Origin: Timema cristinae
Taxonomy: Eukaryota > Arthropoda > Insecta > Phasmatodea > Timematidae
Assembly: GCA_039000515.1 (NCBI GenBank)
Contig: JBCFYV010000935.1
Coordinates: 57,236,346 to 57,300,345, forward strand
DNA: 64,000 bases
Direction of reading: 5' to 3'
The notes below the pieces were generated by a model, which was given only the letters and a program-made list of their open reading frames with translations, searched no databases and was not told the DNA's origin. Shown piece by piece: positions 12,344 to 28,300 of the stretch; position 1 is the first letter of the stretch, and each line of letters opens with the position of its first letter. The translations under genes were made by a program, and so were the position numbers.

Positions 12344-15300
12344 ATGATATAGTTATACAGATGGTTTTATGATTTCTGAAACAGCTGTTTCTTTTCTTCC
12401 CCCCCACCTCAATTTACAATATAACTTAATTTTAGAACATACCGGTATCCAAATCTATTTGTGATTTTAACTTTTGGGTTGTTACTCAGGGTCGGCAACC
12501 TCTGGCCCACAAAAGATTAATCAGATAAGCAACAGTGTTCATAAAAATATACCAAACTAATTACTATATAAGAAAAATGAAGTTGAAATTTATATTTTTT
12601 GCTCAATTTTTTTTTCCAAACTGGCCCACAAATTTTTTTTTAAACCCAAACACTTAATAATATAAAAAAAAGTTACCAAAATTCGTCCAACCCATGGTAA
12701 ACGTATACAACCATATTATATTACTACCTTTTGAACAGAAACCCTGAAAAAAATGCTATTTATTGAAAACCTGTGAAACACTTGAGATAAAAATGATGTA
12801 CATCACTGTACAGGTACCTAATGAAAACACAATTTTTTTTTTCACTCTGGTATTTATTTTGTTAGCATAGTAGCATAGTTTTGGGGGAAGAGGGGTGTAG
12901 TTTACCGATTACAATATCGATCTTGCAAACCACATAGACACTTATTCATGGAGGGGTTGGAAAAAACTATTTAAAAAAACTGATGGAGATTTGATCCCCG
13001 ATCTCCCCCTTCATTGGAAGTCTCGTTTCTTGACACCTTATACCATGCGGCCACCAAAGCAGGATTTCAATTTTATTGAATACCTAACATTAACAATCTA
13101 ATTTTTACAAGTATACGGTGACCTAATGGTCTAAGGGTAAGGTATCAGACTTCTGTGCTGGGGGTCCAGGGTTCAATCCTCGGTTCCGGCCCAGATTTAT
13201 CTGATTGCCAAACCCCTCCTTCACCTCTGACAAGACGTGTATTAATCACATCTTGTGAATGTGTGGAATGCCAGGCCTCCACCGTGGTTTGGATCCCACC
13301 TTAAACTGTAGGTCCTCCAGTTCATCTCACAATCATCCTACCATTACACATTAGCGTAAGTACGTATAACCCGAACGGGTAGTAAGATGCAGTGATAATA
13401 ATAATAATAATAATAATACAAGTACACAGTCCTCATGCTAAAAATGTTTTAGAAAATAATATAAAATTAAATTCCAAAGATGCTTTCTTTTAGAACTTAA
13501 GTGTCTCCTAATTTTGTCTTAATTCTTTAAGTTATAATACCACTAGCAGAAACACCGGCATTTCACAGGGTTAACCGCACATAGGGCATCAATTTTGTTT
13601 GCTCTAAACAAACAAGATTTTTTTTAATTTTAGTTTTTCCAACACAGATTTTAATAGCTTTAAAAAAATCTAATCAAAAATTTAAAATTACGGCTTCAAG
13701 GTGAATATGTTTGTTCACAGGCGTTATTGATTTTTAAAAATTTCAGACCTTTGCCTCCAGTAGATATAGCGCAACGCTTTTAATAGAATTTGACATGAAA
13801 GACTTGGGGCTCATTACTTATTTTATGTTTTGGTAGTACCATGCCTTTTTAATAAATGATAATATTATGTAGATTTTTATTTAAAGCATTACATAAGTTG
13901 TATTTTAGACAGTTTGCATTGAAAAAACTTTACACTGATGAAATTAAGTCGTTGTTAAAATATAGACAGGATCTTTAATTCTATTTTAAACTATTATAAT
14001 TAAAAATGTCAAAAAAATGGTTAAAGTATTAGGCTATATAAATTCCTTTGATTTGTCGTTTAGTGAATATTAATTTCCTTGTAAACTACATAAACATATT
14101 TGTTTACATATGTTTTAGACTTCCTTGTTTTGATTGTGGAAGTAAACTGCTGTTGGTAGCAACTCAAGTAGTAGTAGAGTAGTAATAGTAGTAGTAGTAG
14201 TCAGTTAATTTATCAGTGAAAGTAAGAACTTGCTTGCTGGCCCTCCTTCCTTTTCCTTCGTCGTTAATTCACATTGGCTGTGGTACTGCTCTGAAACAGG
14301 TTTTAGTATGTGACCTTCTGTTCATGACAGTTGTTACTTTGGCATGAGCACTGTAATTAGCAGTGTTGCCAACTTTCCTTTACTACATGAAAGGGAAAAT
14401 ATTTATTGTAACCGACTGTTTATATTTGTACAGCAACTATTCATATTTTAAATCTTAATTTGTATCAGGGTTACGCATTTTAAACATTTTCTTTGACCAT
14501 TTTTCCCTATGGCTCAGAAAAAAGAACTAATTTAATCAGTGTATTAGTCTGATTTTCTATTTTAAACTTTTGAACTAATTGATTAATATTGACCAAACTT
14601 GTAAAATACAGATGCACAGACCAGGATAAATTTGGGTTTTTTTTTTTATTCTTTCTTAAGCCCATAATTTTGAGGCCAGGAATGTCCCATTTAAAAAAAA
14701 AATCAAACTATTTTTGGCATATTTTGTTGCTTAAATAATAATAACATAAAGTATTTAGTTAAATTTTTCCATAGCTACTGTTCCTTAATACAGGTTGTCA
14801 AATCAGGCCTATTGTGTTTAATAAGCTTTTTTTTAAATATTATTTCTTTTAAATTTCCATTTCTCTCATTGATTTTGAAAAATGTGTACATACTAGGATT
14901 TGAACCTCAGTGATATATGGTATGAGATTATACTGTAGATGACCTCCAAGACTTAAGTCAACATAAACAAAAATTACAGCTAGAGAGAAGTGATTCAAAA
15001 ATGAGGTGGCCCAATGGCTAGATAATTTTATAATAAAGGAAATTGATAAAACTAAAGAAAAAGGAAAAATAAACTACTAAGAATAAATTTGATGAAGAAA
15101 GTCCACCTAGGGAAAGAGGAAAGATGTGGAAGAATCCAATGCACAAAGGTGACATCTTCTTCCTTTCTTCTGTCTTTTATAGTAGAAGTAGTCACACACA
15201 CATTTTAAACACAAATATAATAATATTTCAGCATTGTTGCCTTTAGAGAAAGTGCAATGGAGCACGCAGCCACTGAATTAGGCCATACATACGTAATTAA

Positions 15301-18300
15301 ATCATTATAAAAATTCATACATATTGCCAAACTTATGATAAAAAATGTAATAAAACACCGTCTGTTCTGTTTTTTTATTGCATGGTTATTAATTAGGCTC
15401 TTCTTATTTTTGTCTGCCCATATTTCCCTGTATACTCTTAGCAGTTATAGGCTATCAACACCTTCTTCAAGCAATTCAGTTTTGGACCCAAGTTGAGCAA
15501 GTACGAAAGAACTTACTGAAGCTAACTTGAAAATGTTCTGAAGTTGTGCGAAATATTACCTGAATTAATGGCCGACCAAGATCTACGTGTTTAATTACCG
15601 GAGGTATAGCTAACGGAGCTTGATCGTACAAGATACAAGTGGCCTTATAACTAAATAACTGGGATTTTACAGCTACAAATAACTCAAGCTTGCTAAGATT
15701 TTAAAAATCCAACCGGTTTAAAACTTTACTGAATTGTGTTCACCAGTATCCATGTGTTTTTTAAATTTAATTACCACCTCATTTTATTATACTTGACCAC
15801 TGGTCCAGCTAACTCATAAACTAAGAAACATAACAAACTGAAACTCTGTTTAGGCCGACATACTAAGAGAATAAGAGTAACCTCAAGTTGGGCTCCTCAG
15901 GAGTGTGTGTATGTGTGTGTGTGTGTTGTATATATATATAATTATGTGGTCAAATGGTCATAGTTCCTGACTACAGATCCAGAAATCGCAAGCTCGATCT
16001 TCGGCACGTCCAAAATTTCCAAAATTTATCTTTGGAGCAGAGGGTCTGAAACAGGGTCAAACTCAGCCTCAGGAGGACAAATGAGGAGCTACGGAATAAA
16101 TAAGTAGCAACGCCTGTTTAGAAAACTGAGATAACGGCCAGAGGGCTCGTTGGGCTGACCACATGACACCCACTATCATCACTAATGGCGGCCGCCACTC
16201 AGTCGGTAAAGCTCGTATACGGGATCACACAATGGAGTTTTATATATTTAAGCTTGACTCCTTAAATTTATGCACGTGCTAGTAATGACAATCTTTTTTC
16301 GAGAGAAAGCAGCAATATCGTTTTGTATACAAATTTGGATGTACTCGGGGTAAGGAAAAAGAAAGAATTTTAGAGGTAATCTACCCACATTTGCGTGGAA
16401 GGAGAGTGAGAAACCATTTAAGAAATACCACCCTCAGTGATTGGACCTCCAATATCCCCGTCATCAGCAGGCCAGTCTTAGCACAAGAGTGATGCGTTAC
16501 CCTGTTAGGACACTGAAGGGGAAGAACAATGTTGGTAAACTATTCCTGTCCTCTTCTATCATCACTCATTCCAAGGGCTCCAAGAGTTATTTTAAAATAT
16601 ATTTTCACCGGATTATATGCGTACATGAATAACACCAATGGAATAGAGATTAGGAAGGCAGAATTCTAGAGGAAATGTGTCTGTATTTGCATGGAGGAAG
16701 GGGTGGGGAATAATTTATAAAAGTACTCTCACTACACCTGACTGGGATCTGCAACAGTAACAGGTGAAACCATGTGATTACATATTCATAAATTAAAACC
16801 CATCTTTTTCATACTAGTGTTTATTTTAACTCACTACTTAACATACAAGGAAGTGTGTCATTTTGATTAAAGTAGTAATACCTATATGGTTATTTACTTT
16901 ACATGCCAGGCTATGTCCAGATCATAATTTAGCAAGATAAAAACATTTTAAAAACATTTCCTTTCACTTCTAAGGGGAAACCAATTTATTTTCAACTTCA
17001 ACTTCAAAAGAGACATAACATCAATGAGAATAAAAAAATATTGAATGAAAATACATTAATTAATCAATCTTGGGATTATTTTAAAACTATACATTTTTTA
17101 TATATGGTTCAAAGTAGATTAACTTTGAGCCAAAAAGTGCCACCATTACTAAAAAAAATTGTGCACCCCTAATAAATAAATATTGTGTTTCTGGGGTATG
17201 CGTACCACAGGTTGAGAACTACTGGCATGGATAAACTCTATGTGGGATAAAGGTGTAAAAGGCCTAAGGAATGCAGATTGATGTCATACAAATTCTGCAT
17301 TCTTTATTATTAACCAATTCACCGCTATATAGAGTACACTTTTATCTCATTCAATGAAAATTTGATTTCAAATAGATCATCAGTGTACAATCCTGGCACA
17401 AACTTTTTTTTTCTTCAAAGTTTGTTCACAAGGAAATACAAGGATTTGTAGGTTCCTCAACAAAAAATAATAATGTCCGTGGTTTCTAATTAACTTTCGT
17501 CTTTAATCGATAGGTGACCCAGGTGTGTCTTCTCAATGTGTACACAAAACATATTCATTAAAACATAGTTTTGAACCTAACCAGAAGAGAAATTAAATGA
17601 GCAGTGCTTAGTCATTGAGACTTGTCCTTGATTTATTACACTTGATCGATAATTCTAAGAGTACCTAGCATATTCTTGATTAGCAATTTGTTCAAGTACT
17701 CGTTTCAAGGTGGCCAAGGAAAGCTAGTTACAGGACTTGCATAGCAAGTATTCCACCATGTTGCTAAAAAAAATGGTAGCTATAAAATGTATTTATATGC
17801 CCATACTAGGTTGGAAACCATTTTATGATTTAGGCCTGAATTAATGATTTAAAATTACATTAATGCAAAAAGAATTATATCAGGGTGTCTACCATCTGGG
17901 AAAATCAGGGAAAACGGGAATTAGCCGGGAATTTGAAGTGATCGGGGAAAAACGGGAATAAGTCGGGAATTTGGTAAATCACAATAAAAATCTGGGATAA
18001 TGATTAACAGTAATCATTAAATCAGTAAATTATGTCATTTTTATTTGTTTGTAGCTGTGTAATATATCTTTAATTCCTAGTAAACAATTTTAATACAAAT
18101 TTTTAAAAATCATTCAAATTTTACATCTTATTATTATTTATAAAAAAGATTAATAGAAAAACGAGGGGGGTGGGGAGGGGGCGAGTTAGAAGGATGTGAT
18201 ATACTTTTTTTTAGTCGGGAATTTTAGGAAATGATCAGGGGAAATCAGGGAAAAGGTCGGGGATTTCATTGGTCAAGTTGAGTAGACACCATGTATATGA

Positions 18301-19636
18301 TTATTGTTGATAATCATTCTAAGTTGAGATTGGCATGAGACTAAAACATATCATGAGCCACTGATTTAAATAGTCCAATTTTTATGAAACATAACAAGAT
18401 AGCTAAGTTCTGTTTTGTTGGAAAATGAAAGGATTGTGTGTTTTGTAGCAAAGCCTGTAACTTTTTGTCTTGCCTCTTGATCAAGACAGGGCAGTATTAC
18501 AGCAGGGTTAACTTTCAAATTGCTAGTAGACCACCATATCAATAGTCGGAGATTGTAACTTCAACTTTCTCTTGTTCCGCCACAAATTGATAAATACATT
18601 AGTGTATCTTATTGTTGAAAACTTTGATAGCCTGTATGATCAGAATCCACTTTGTATAGAGGAAACTTTTAATTTGTCTGTGCTTTAGAATGAAAAATAT
18701 GCCTATACAATATTCGACTAAAGCCCAGTATACATAGTCCGCAAGATCCGCACGCATATGTATAGTCCTTAATGGTCCATAGAAATGGAAATCCTATCCA
18801 CACAGTCTGTATCCTTAATCATGTGACCATGCCAACCAATGAGAAAGTCGGAAATAACCTCCAACTAAACTATTCTAAAGAAAACCGTCTAGAGCCAGGC
18901 GCAAGCTGACTTGATCTGTGAAGCATTGCTTATAAAGAATACTAGTGGTAAGTTAAACCTACCAAAATGACACCACTCTTTCTGAGAACTTGGTATTTCA
19001 CAAAAAACTATTTCTGCAATGCTACACTTCCTTAGGTTTTTAAATTTTAAGAAAAATATTTCTGAAATAGCTCCCTCCATTCATAAAACTATCTGTTATT
19101 TTTTTATTTGTTTACATAGCAATGGATCCTTTTGCTGCCATTGTTTAATTTTGATGTGTGTGTACATATTTCCTTTGCTGTGATTGGTTTTCTCAGCACT
19201 CAGTATTGACTCGTCTTTAGAAAGTTAAAGTTGAGTTAACTTCTCTGGAGTGGTAAAGACTAAGGATCTAAGTGACAAAGAGACTGTAGAGAGAGGGATT
19301 TGTTAGTGTGGAGTCTATATTTTTCAGACCACTACACATCTTATGGATTAGGAGTCTGTAGACGGGTTCGAGGAACAAATTTGTAATGACATGTTAAACT
19401 TTGTTTAAAATATGGTTCAAGTCACAAACAGGCTTGTCATGCTCTTACAAAACTGGGAAAACTGGGATTTTTTGTTTAGCTAAAAAACAGGGAAAACAGG
19501 CAATTTTGCAAAACAGAATACTAGAATGTTGATGTTCTTGGGTTCATTTAACTACAATAAATATATATGGATAGAAAAATTATAACTGAGGAACTACGCA
19601 CACTGGTTTGACCACATCACTTACTTCACTATTGAA

Positions 19637-19667
<31 letters not shown>

Positions 19668-21787
19668 GCACCGCGTCTTACTACCCGTTCGGGTTATACG
19701 CACTTACGCTAATGTGTAATGGTAGGGTGATTGTGAGATGAAATGAAGGACCTACAGTTTAACGTGGAATCCGAACCACGGTGGAGACCTGGCATTCCTC
19801 ACATTCACAAGATGTCTTGTCAGAGGTGAAGGAAGGTTTGGTAATCAGATAAATATTTGCCGGGACCGAGGATTGAACCCCGGCCGCCAGCATAGAAGTC
19901 TGACACCTTACCCCTAGACCACCAGGTCACCTACTATTGAAATTAAAATGTGTCTAGGCTGGACAGATAGTAACACATGGGGAGGGCAAAAAAACGAAAG
20001 TAAAATTTTTCTTTAATATTGTGTCCGCTGTATCAGTGTTGTAAGTGTTCCTCAAAAGTGCGTGGTACACTTAACAGGTCTAAATTTTTTGGGGCACATT
20101 GTTTTGTTTCGATTATGCAACACGATGGCAAAAAATAGATTACATACCCAGTCCAACAGTTGGTAAATCAGAACTATTAAAGTATGGAGTAATTTATTCC
20201 TAAAGTAACGCTAACTATTTCAAGATTAAGGTTGGAAGTTCTTTCTCTTTGCCCGATTCTTAAACATAAGGAAAACCTTTTTCAGTGGCAACATGGTCTA
20301 AGGCGTCACATTAGTGTTAGATTAAACTGCTGAAGATAGGTAAATTGGGGCTCAAATCCTAATCGGCTCTATCAATGGTGGTTTTAGCAAAATAATATTC
20401 CACGCAAATTCAGGTACACTTCCTCATCCCTAACTTCCTGGCATAATTAGTACGTATGCATATATGCTACTCAAGTTGTAAGACATGTTAAAAAATTGGA
20501 ACATTTTCTTAAAATCATAAGTAATTAGTATAAGCCAGAACTTAACTTTGCACAAAAAACTTTCGATTTTGTCAGATGTATTTAAAATACTAGTAAGTAA
20601 GAAATGCATATAATATATACGTCTGCCGCTCGTACTAACGTCATTTGTGTTCTTATCGGAAAGTAATGCTCGTGCTCCAGGCTGTAGCCACACAACATAC
20701 CTAATTCGTTGCTGAAGTATAACAATGCGGCACAGCACATCATTTGCGGAACACTAAGCTACATATTTTAGATCCAAGATTACCTTTCTCGCACCTGTGA
20801 GTATTTCTTAATATGCACTTAATCAAACAGTTTCTCTGGCAATTAAAGTATACTTATTGCAAATCAAATGTTTGCAATCACTTCAATCTACCGTATAGTA
20901 TCTTAGCACTTAATCACAAGCTTGTTCCAGCTTAGATTTAATTTAAGTCTTAACCGAGTGCATTAGGGACTACATACTAAACTAAATTATACATTATTTC
21001 CATTTATTTATGAACCTTACCATCCAGGTCTGTTTTTATTCACATATTTCAAATTTCTTAAACAAAATGTAAAGTAAAGATATGCTAAAGAAAGTTGATA
21101 TCAAATTATTTTAACATTTTGACCAAAGTTAGATAGGTACATAGTTTTTATTTTCTATCTCACCCTACTAACTGTTCAAGCAAAACTCGTGTTAACACAC
21201 TGAGCAGGAGATAGGAAGGTATAATTTGGGGGAAATGGACCTACATTCTCATTAAAAAAAAGAGTGAGAAACCATTTGGGGAAAAACACCCTATGTCACA
21301 GGCAAACCAGACCAAATGAGTTAAAATCTAGTCCTCATATCCATTTATGAGCGTTTGGTCTAGGTTTAATCCAGATGGGTGTTTATATTTATTTTGTTTT
21401 CAAAGCGCCAAACTTTAAAAATTGCATTTTTGGTCATGTTTGTTGGTCATAAATCCCTCAAGTAGGTTTACACTTTTCGAAAATGGTCTCCATCTAAAAT
21501 TTGGCCATTAAACCACAAAACCAAATAATTGAAATTGGAACAACACATTTTGTAGATATAATAGGTCTGTTTGAATGTGTCTTAAAACCATACACTCTGA
21601 AGTTTTACCCAAACTTTGCACCCACATAATATCCTTGATTGGCTATTTTATGTTTATTTGTTCAATCATGTCATAATCTCATCACCTGAGCTGTTCTAAT
21701 TTTACAAATCATTCATATAAAAGTAACACATCATATACTATACATTTTCTACAAAAAAATCACATTGACATAAGAAAAAAATCTAAT

Positions 21788-21860
<73 letters not shown>

Positions 21861-22263
21861 GCACCGCGTCTTACTACCCGTTCGGGTTATACCTCTTACG
21901 CTAATGTGTAATGGTAGGGTGATTATGAGATGAAATGAAGGACCTACAGTTTAATGTGGAATCCGAACCACGGTGGAGGCCTGGCATTCCCCACATTCAC
22001 AAGATAACTTGTCAGAGGTGAAGGAAGGGTTTGGAAATCAGATAAATCTGTGCCGGGACCGAGGATTGAACCCCGGCCGCCAGCATAGAAGTCTGACACC
22101 TTACCCCTAGACCACCAGGTCACCTACATCTAATAGTAAACTCATTGCTCTGAACAGATGCTGTGATACTTGTTGGTCCTTGGCACAGATTTTTTTATCA
22201 ATATCTTTGAAATTACTTCACCTCTTTGGATATGTACACTAAATATGATTATTATTATTATTA

Positions 22264-22303
<40 letters not shown>

Positions 22304-25300
22304 GAAGGGAAGTTTACTTATTTTCACCTTAAGAGAAAATGGAGATCCGTTTTTATGAGATAAAACCCACCCTAAGGGCACCCAGATGGGATTCAAACTC
22401 AACTCCTAGCCTCCAAAGTCAGTCAGCCATCTTAGATGTTATTACCATAATTATTTTGTCCCTCACTATTAGCTCTTACTGTTGTGATGAAATCATAACT
22501 ATTTTTTCTGTCTGTGCATGTATAACTTTTTATGTAGTCTTCTCACCACGACCTTGGAAGAGTTTCAAAACACATTAATAATAGAAAACAAACTCACTTT
22601 GTCATACACAAAGTATGATTAACTTTTATCTCTCTCTCAAATATATTCATTCATAAGCCTAAGATAGGGAGATAAAATCTGTGTTAGTGTTTTTCAAATT
22701 GAAATATATCAACATTAAGAGCATATCTCATAGCTGATTAGCTAGCTAATTGGATAAAAGATTGCTGGAACCGGAAAATATATCAAAGTGCACTTGTTGC
22801 ATTCTTCACTTGGCTACAACATTTTTTTCATTTTTCCATCAATTTGAGGTGTTTAACATGCACTTTCCGAACCAACTGATTATATCAGCACATGACTTAT
22901 AAATTAACAACATCCAACCTTCTGCTGTTAATTCATCACTGTGAAAAGGGGAACACCACATTTCACCAATGATAAATTTTTCAATCATGCCGGGACTCTA
23001 ACCCGAGACCCTTAGCTCAGTAGACACTAGACAGACATGCGACTGACTGAACTAAGCTCTCCGACTTGATGACAGCAACGTTTTGAAAAAATTATTTTCC
23101 AATTTTTTTGTTATTTTTTAAAAAAATGTGGTAAAATGGTTTCACTGGTTTTAATTACACTGGTTTTTTCCTCTATATTAACCAATGTCTGTTTCAAGCT
23201 CTGCTACTGTACCTACCAACGCTAGGTGTTATCCGTGGAGTAGAACCGGAACTTAATTATTAATAATACCTGGCCAGTGGGCACAGACATTCTCTCTACA
23301 GTAAAAATGTTATTTATTTATTTTAAATTGGTATGGATTTTAAATCTTGTAATAGATTATACGAGTTTTTAGGGTTTTCTTAATTTACTCTTGTTGGTTG
23401 GATTGGTCACACTGCTACTGTAGTTGGCTTTGATCTGGGAAACAGGTGTTCACTCCCTAATTGGGTACATTAGGCCTTCTTGTTTTTATATATATTCTGG
23501 TTTCCCACATTCTCACTTTAAGTATATATTAGTAACATGCCCTTTAAAATCCACCCCTTTTATAATATTTAGGCTGATATTTTACTGTGGGATAAACCAC
23601 TAAGGCGTTATTCTCTCAAGAATGTTCCTTTTTCCACCTCCGAGGGACTTTTATTTGAATCTCATCAGTGTAAGAAGTTTCTTGGTCCTCTGATGGAATG
23701 ACTGCCATCAAGGTACTGGTGATCAAAGAGTACTACGGTTGCAGTGCCTGGTAGTAAGACCGCTAACTTCCAGTAAATAATCACTTAATATTTTATAAGA
23801 GTTTTAAGTTGCTTAGTTGCTAAGTCAGTCGGTCTTATTTACATGTTCAGGCTACACACATGTATGATAATTACTCTAATAGGGTAGGTATGAGGAAGAA
23901 AGCATTTTAGAGGTAATCTAGCTGCATTTGCATGGAAGGAGAGTGGGAAACCATTTAGGGAAAATCATCCTAAGTATGCAGGTTGAACCCTTATCTCCCC
24001 ATCATCAGCAACGCAGTCTAACATGAAAGTGACACCTTAGACCATTCAGCCATTGAGGCGGGCGCATATAATATTAATAATAATAATCACTTATTGTTTT
24101 ATTAGTTTCATCATCATAATATATATTAATCAAACCAACATCATTATTTTAAACTAAAAAGCTTATTTACACACAACAGTGGTTGCATGGACAAAGGCAT
24201 CACATCCTCTAAACTATAGACTGGATTGACACTGATGGAGAGGGCGGGCTTTGAATCCCAGCCGGGTGTACATTGGTGGTTTTTTCTTAACCGTTTTCCA
24301 TTATCTCGCCATGTGAATGTATTTACAGTTCCTCTAAATTCTACTTTCTTCATCCATTATTCAATTATTTTAAATATGTTTATAGCCGCACATTAACGAA
24401 CTAAACAAGCTTTAACTTTAAAGTTAACAACATATTTTACTTAAATGTGTTTAAATTATTTTTTTATTTTATGCAATACAAATTTGTCATGTTCTGAGGC
24501 AACATTTTGTTTAAAAGTGCATGTTTAGTTCATGAATTAAAACAAAAAAAGTGGTAAATAAACGATTTGACACAATCATACATACTTTCTCAGATACACT
24601 GCTAGTTTAGAACCAAAGGTTTAAAAAAACAAATTCATTATTAGTATGAAAACCATAAATAAATTCTCCATATAAAACAAACATATAAGATATAAGTTTT
24701 AAGCAAATTTTTTTTAGAAATCGGTCGTTTGTAAAATGCTTTAAACTTTTTTATTTGGAAAAACAAATATATATTTTTATCTATCATATAAAACAATTTC
24801 CTGATAATCGATTTTGAACATAGTTTTAATCATTAAAGCCATTTTCAAAAATCTGTCTTTAGTTTAAAATACCCGCTTTTTGAGCTCAAAGGCACAAAAC
24901 ACATGAAGATCCGTCATAATTTCGAGGTCTCTTTCTCTCTCTCTTTTTTTTTTTTTTTTGCCATCCCAAATACTTTCTGGATGTTGGAGTTCAGAAATAA
25001 AATACATGCATGTATAATTTAGAATCAACGCTAAAGTGTTAATTTTAAGTGTATTTCACCGCCAGCAAATCATCATAATATTTATGTCCAGTAGGATGAG
25101 GCCATTGTCATGTCCTTGTACCTTTACATCATACTGTATACACCTAGAAGAAGTTTAAACAACATGTTAATTTCATTTTCATTGACTGTACCTACTTAAA
25201 AGCACAACATTTGAGTTTGCAAATAAAAGCAGTCACACGGCTCTCAAATATTTGCTTGTTAAATTTGAAAATATTGAATAACACTCATAAAACTTTTAGA

Positions 25301-28300
25301 GAAATTACTTTCACATCGAGTAGTTTATTGTGGGCTTAGATCATGCGACTGTGAGCTGTATGATTTAAATTTACATAAATATTTATTTGATTTATTGTTT
25401 GTCATATGAATTTTTATTGCCTGTGACGCAAAAAGTACCATTGAGTGAAATGTCATTTAATTTAATGAATTCTTTACAATGGTAGTGTTTACATATCTCA
25501 AAGTATGAGAGGATTTGGATATAAAGTAACGTTTTGAAAATACAAACATATTTTTAACAATCAACATTGATCATATTTTATTAAAATATTAATACCATAT
25601 TATTCATACTATTTAATCAAAAGTGACCTCTTGTTATATTAATTTTTGCAACTTTCACAAATATATGTTCCTTTAAGATCAGACTAAAATTTTGACTGCA
25701 ACATTTTTCAATTTAATCTAGCCTATGTTATATTATTTATAAGTATTGAATTGTAAATGTTATAAAGCTGGGTGAGAAATTCTGGGAATCTCAAACTTCG
25801 TTCTTCTGAAAAGTCAGCTAATCCTATTATTGAATCATAAATTATAATAATATTATTGAGTAACAATTATTATATAACCCATGCTCATTCATCTTAACCT
25901 GTCAACTGAATCAAATAGTCTTCCAAGACATTGTGTCGGCTGCAGCTGCCTATTTTTTGTTGTCATTGACACCACACCACAAATCATCAGCATGAATTTG
26001 TTAATTTAATAACCGTGAAACTTTTTATACCAGGTTGTTGAAGGTGTGTGTGTGTGTTTTTTTTTCTCTTCTCTTACCCCTACCACCACTCCCCCACCCA
26101 AATAGAAACATAATGGCTGACCTGATAACTAAGGGTATAGTTAAGTGGTTTAGTCTACCTACTTCTCAGCTTTTGTTGGTAAAGAGATAGCTTTTTACTA
26201 AAGGAAACATTTCTTAAGCTACTCTTGAAACATCCTTTGGTGCCAAATTACTCATTATTTGTCATAGTCCCCAAATTTACTCTTCCATTTTGTCGGGTTT
26301 TTTTTCTCACTCCTCTTGTTGCTAGTTCTCTGTTCTTCCCAAAGCCCACTCTCCCTTTCTAAACCTCACACTTTTCCTTTCCAAACCACCACTTTTTATT
26401 TACATCCCATTTTAAAGGTGGCCCGAGAAACATTTCATAAGGTTCTTGTTGACCACTGCTTGCAGTTTAGAAAGTGTTTTGAAACAAGATTGTGCAGTGA
26501 CTTCAACAAATATTTAACGTGTTTCTATAATATTCTGTGGAAGATTTGATCATAGCTTTGTTTTATTCTTGTTTTAATAACATTTACTGTGATGCCTAAC
26601 TATACACACTAATTATTGTAGCAGCATTTTGTTTTTATTTAGAAAACTATCCACATCACCGATCATATAATCTTAGCTTACTGAAAGTAATGGATTATTT
26701 GATAAAATTTAAAAGTAAAATTTTTAGGAATGAGGATAGTCATGTTGTTTATTAGTTTTTTTACTTATTTTTTAATGATTTGTTTAAACTTATATACCAT
26801 ACACATAAATCATAATCAACTCAAATCTTATAATTTTCATGACTAAAAATATTGTAACATATATTTTGAATAAATATAATTTATCTAAGTACCTTATTAA
26901 CCAAACTAAAATTGTTTTAATTTCTTAATATTTATCATTAAACAGATTTTTTATGAAAACTTGGGTGGCCATTCAATATTGTTTGTTTTGTATTAGTTCT
27001 GTACTTTAATTTTTCATGGTAAAATACTTTTTAAACAAACTTCATCCATAATAAGACTATTTGTAAAACATTAGGAATTCACCAATAAACTCATTTTTAC
27101 TCAAGTTGTCACTTACGTACATGGGTATTTTCTCTAGGACAAACATTGCACTAAATAATCAGAATGGGGAGATATCAACATGTTTGAAGAACTTTCAAAC
27201 ATGTATGTTGTAAATAGTATAATTTCATAAACCATTGATCTATGCTTATCAAAATTGGTATAATAATATTATAGAAATCGTAATATAAGACAAAAGGTGG
27301 AAATTTTAAATATGTTTACAAGATGACAACATTTTGGAAAATAAATAAATTCGAACAAGTTATAATCAAATTTATTATTTGTGGATACTTAAAATAACTT
27401 CAGCTAATACTATCATAACATAATTATTTGATAATTAAATAATTTAATATACAGTATTAAGTACCTTTTGTATATAAACAACAAACAATAAATAGATAAA
27501 AGGCTCCCTGGCTGTCACTAGCTAACTTCTTTTTTATATGAGAGATGAAACGGGATATGCAACGGGAATTGAAGAATCTAGACCCTTGTTCAGGGTATTG
27601 ACTGGTATACCCAATGGGGAGAAACCATTGGGAAGACCTAGATGCAGATGGGAAGATAACATTAGAATGAACCTGGAAGAGATAGGGTGTAATGAGGTGG
27701 ACTGGATAGCACTAGCTCTAGATAGGTATAGCTGGCGTACTTTTGGGTTCTTAATACCATGGGTGAGTAAGTAAGTAAGCGATGAAATTAGCAACATTTT
27801 AATAACGATTTTGAATGGCACACTATTCTAAGACATTCCTTAACTTGTTTTTCTCCTTGAATGGTTCCAAAAGAATTAGGCAAATATAACAACAAAGTTT
27901 TAAATTCATAAATAATGTCACCTTCTTGTTCACTCCTTTGGCTATCAGGGAATGGTATGGTGTGACTAAAAAGCTTTCTGTTAAATATTGATTTATGTTA
28001 GGTTGAACGGCCTACCAGGAAACGAAGGTGAGAACCTGGAATATTTACATATATCAGCTTAAATGTAAACAAGGAATGCCTCCGCCATTATTGATTCTCC
28101 TACCAAACCAATATTATTCACAGACTTCACCCACAAGGTACTATTGTATTTTAGATGTGGACCTGTCCTTTAGCAGCAAGTTAGATCACGCTACCTATTC
28201 TAACCTCCTTTTGTTCCCACTATTGCTTATTTTTATGTTTTAAATTAATCTATTTCACTGAAGTAAAATAGGAAATTTAATGACTAAAAATACTAGTTTT

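Noticed and set aside
20430..20738. 102-codon minus-strand ORF
   Set aside because: No domain, low-complexity composition, overlaps a SINE tail, and no splice-compatible neighbours.
21789..21860. CRISPR-like regular repeats
   Set aside because: Simple ATT microsatellite at a SINE end in a eukaryotic genome; no spacers.
22142..22402. ORFs with poly-Asn or poly-Leu
   Set aside because: They only translate the ATT microsatellite and neighbouring SINE.
27994..28050. Collagen-like reading GLPGNEGE
   Set aside because: Only two Gly-x-y repeats, with no continuation in any frame.
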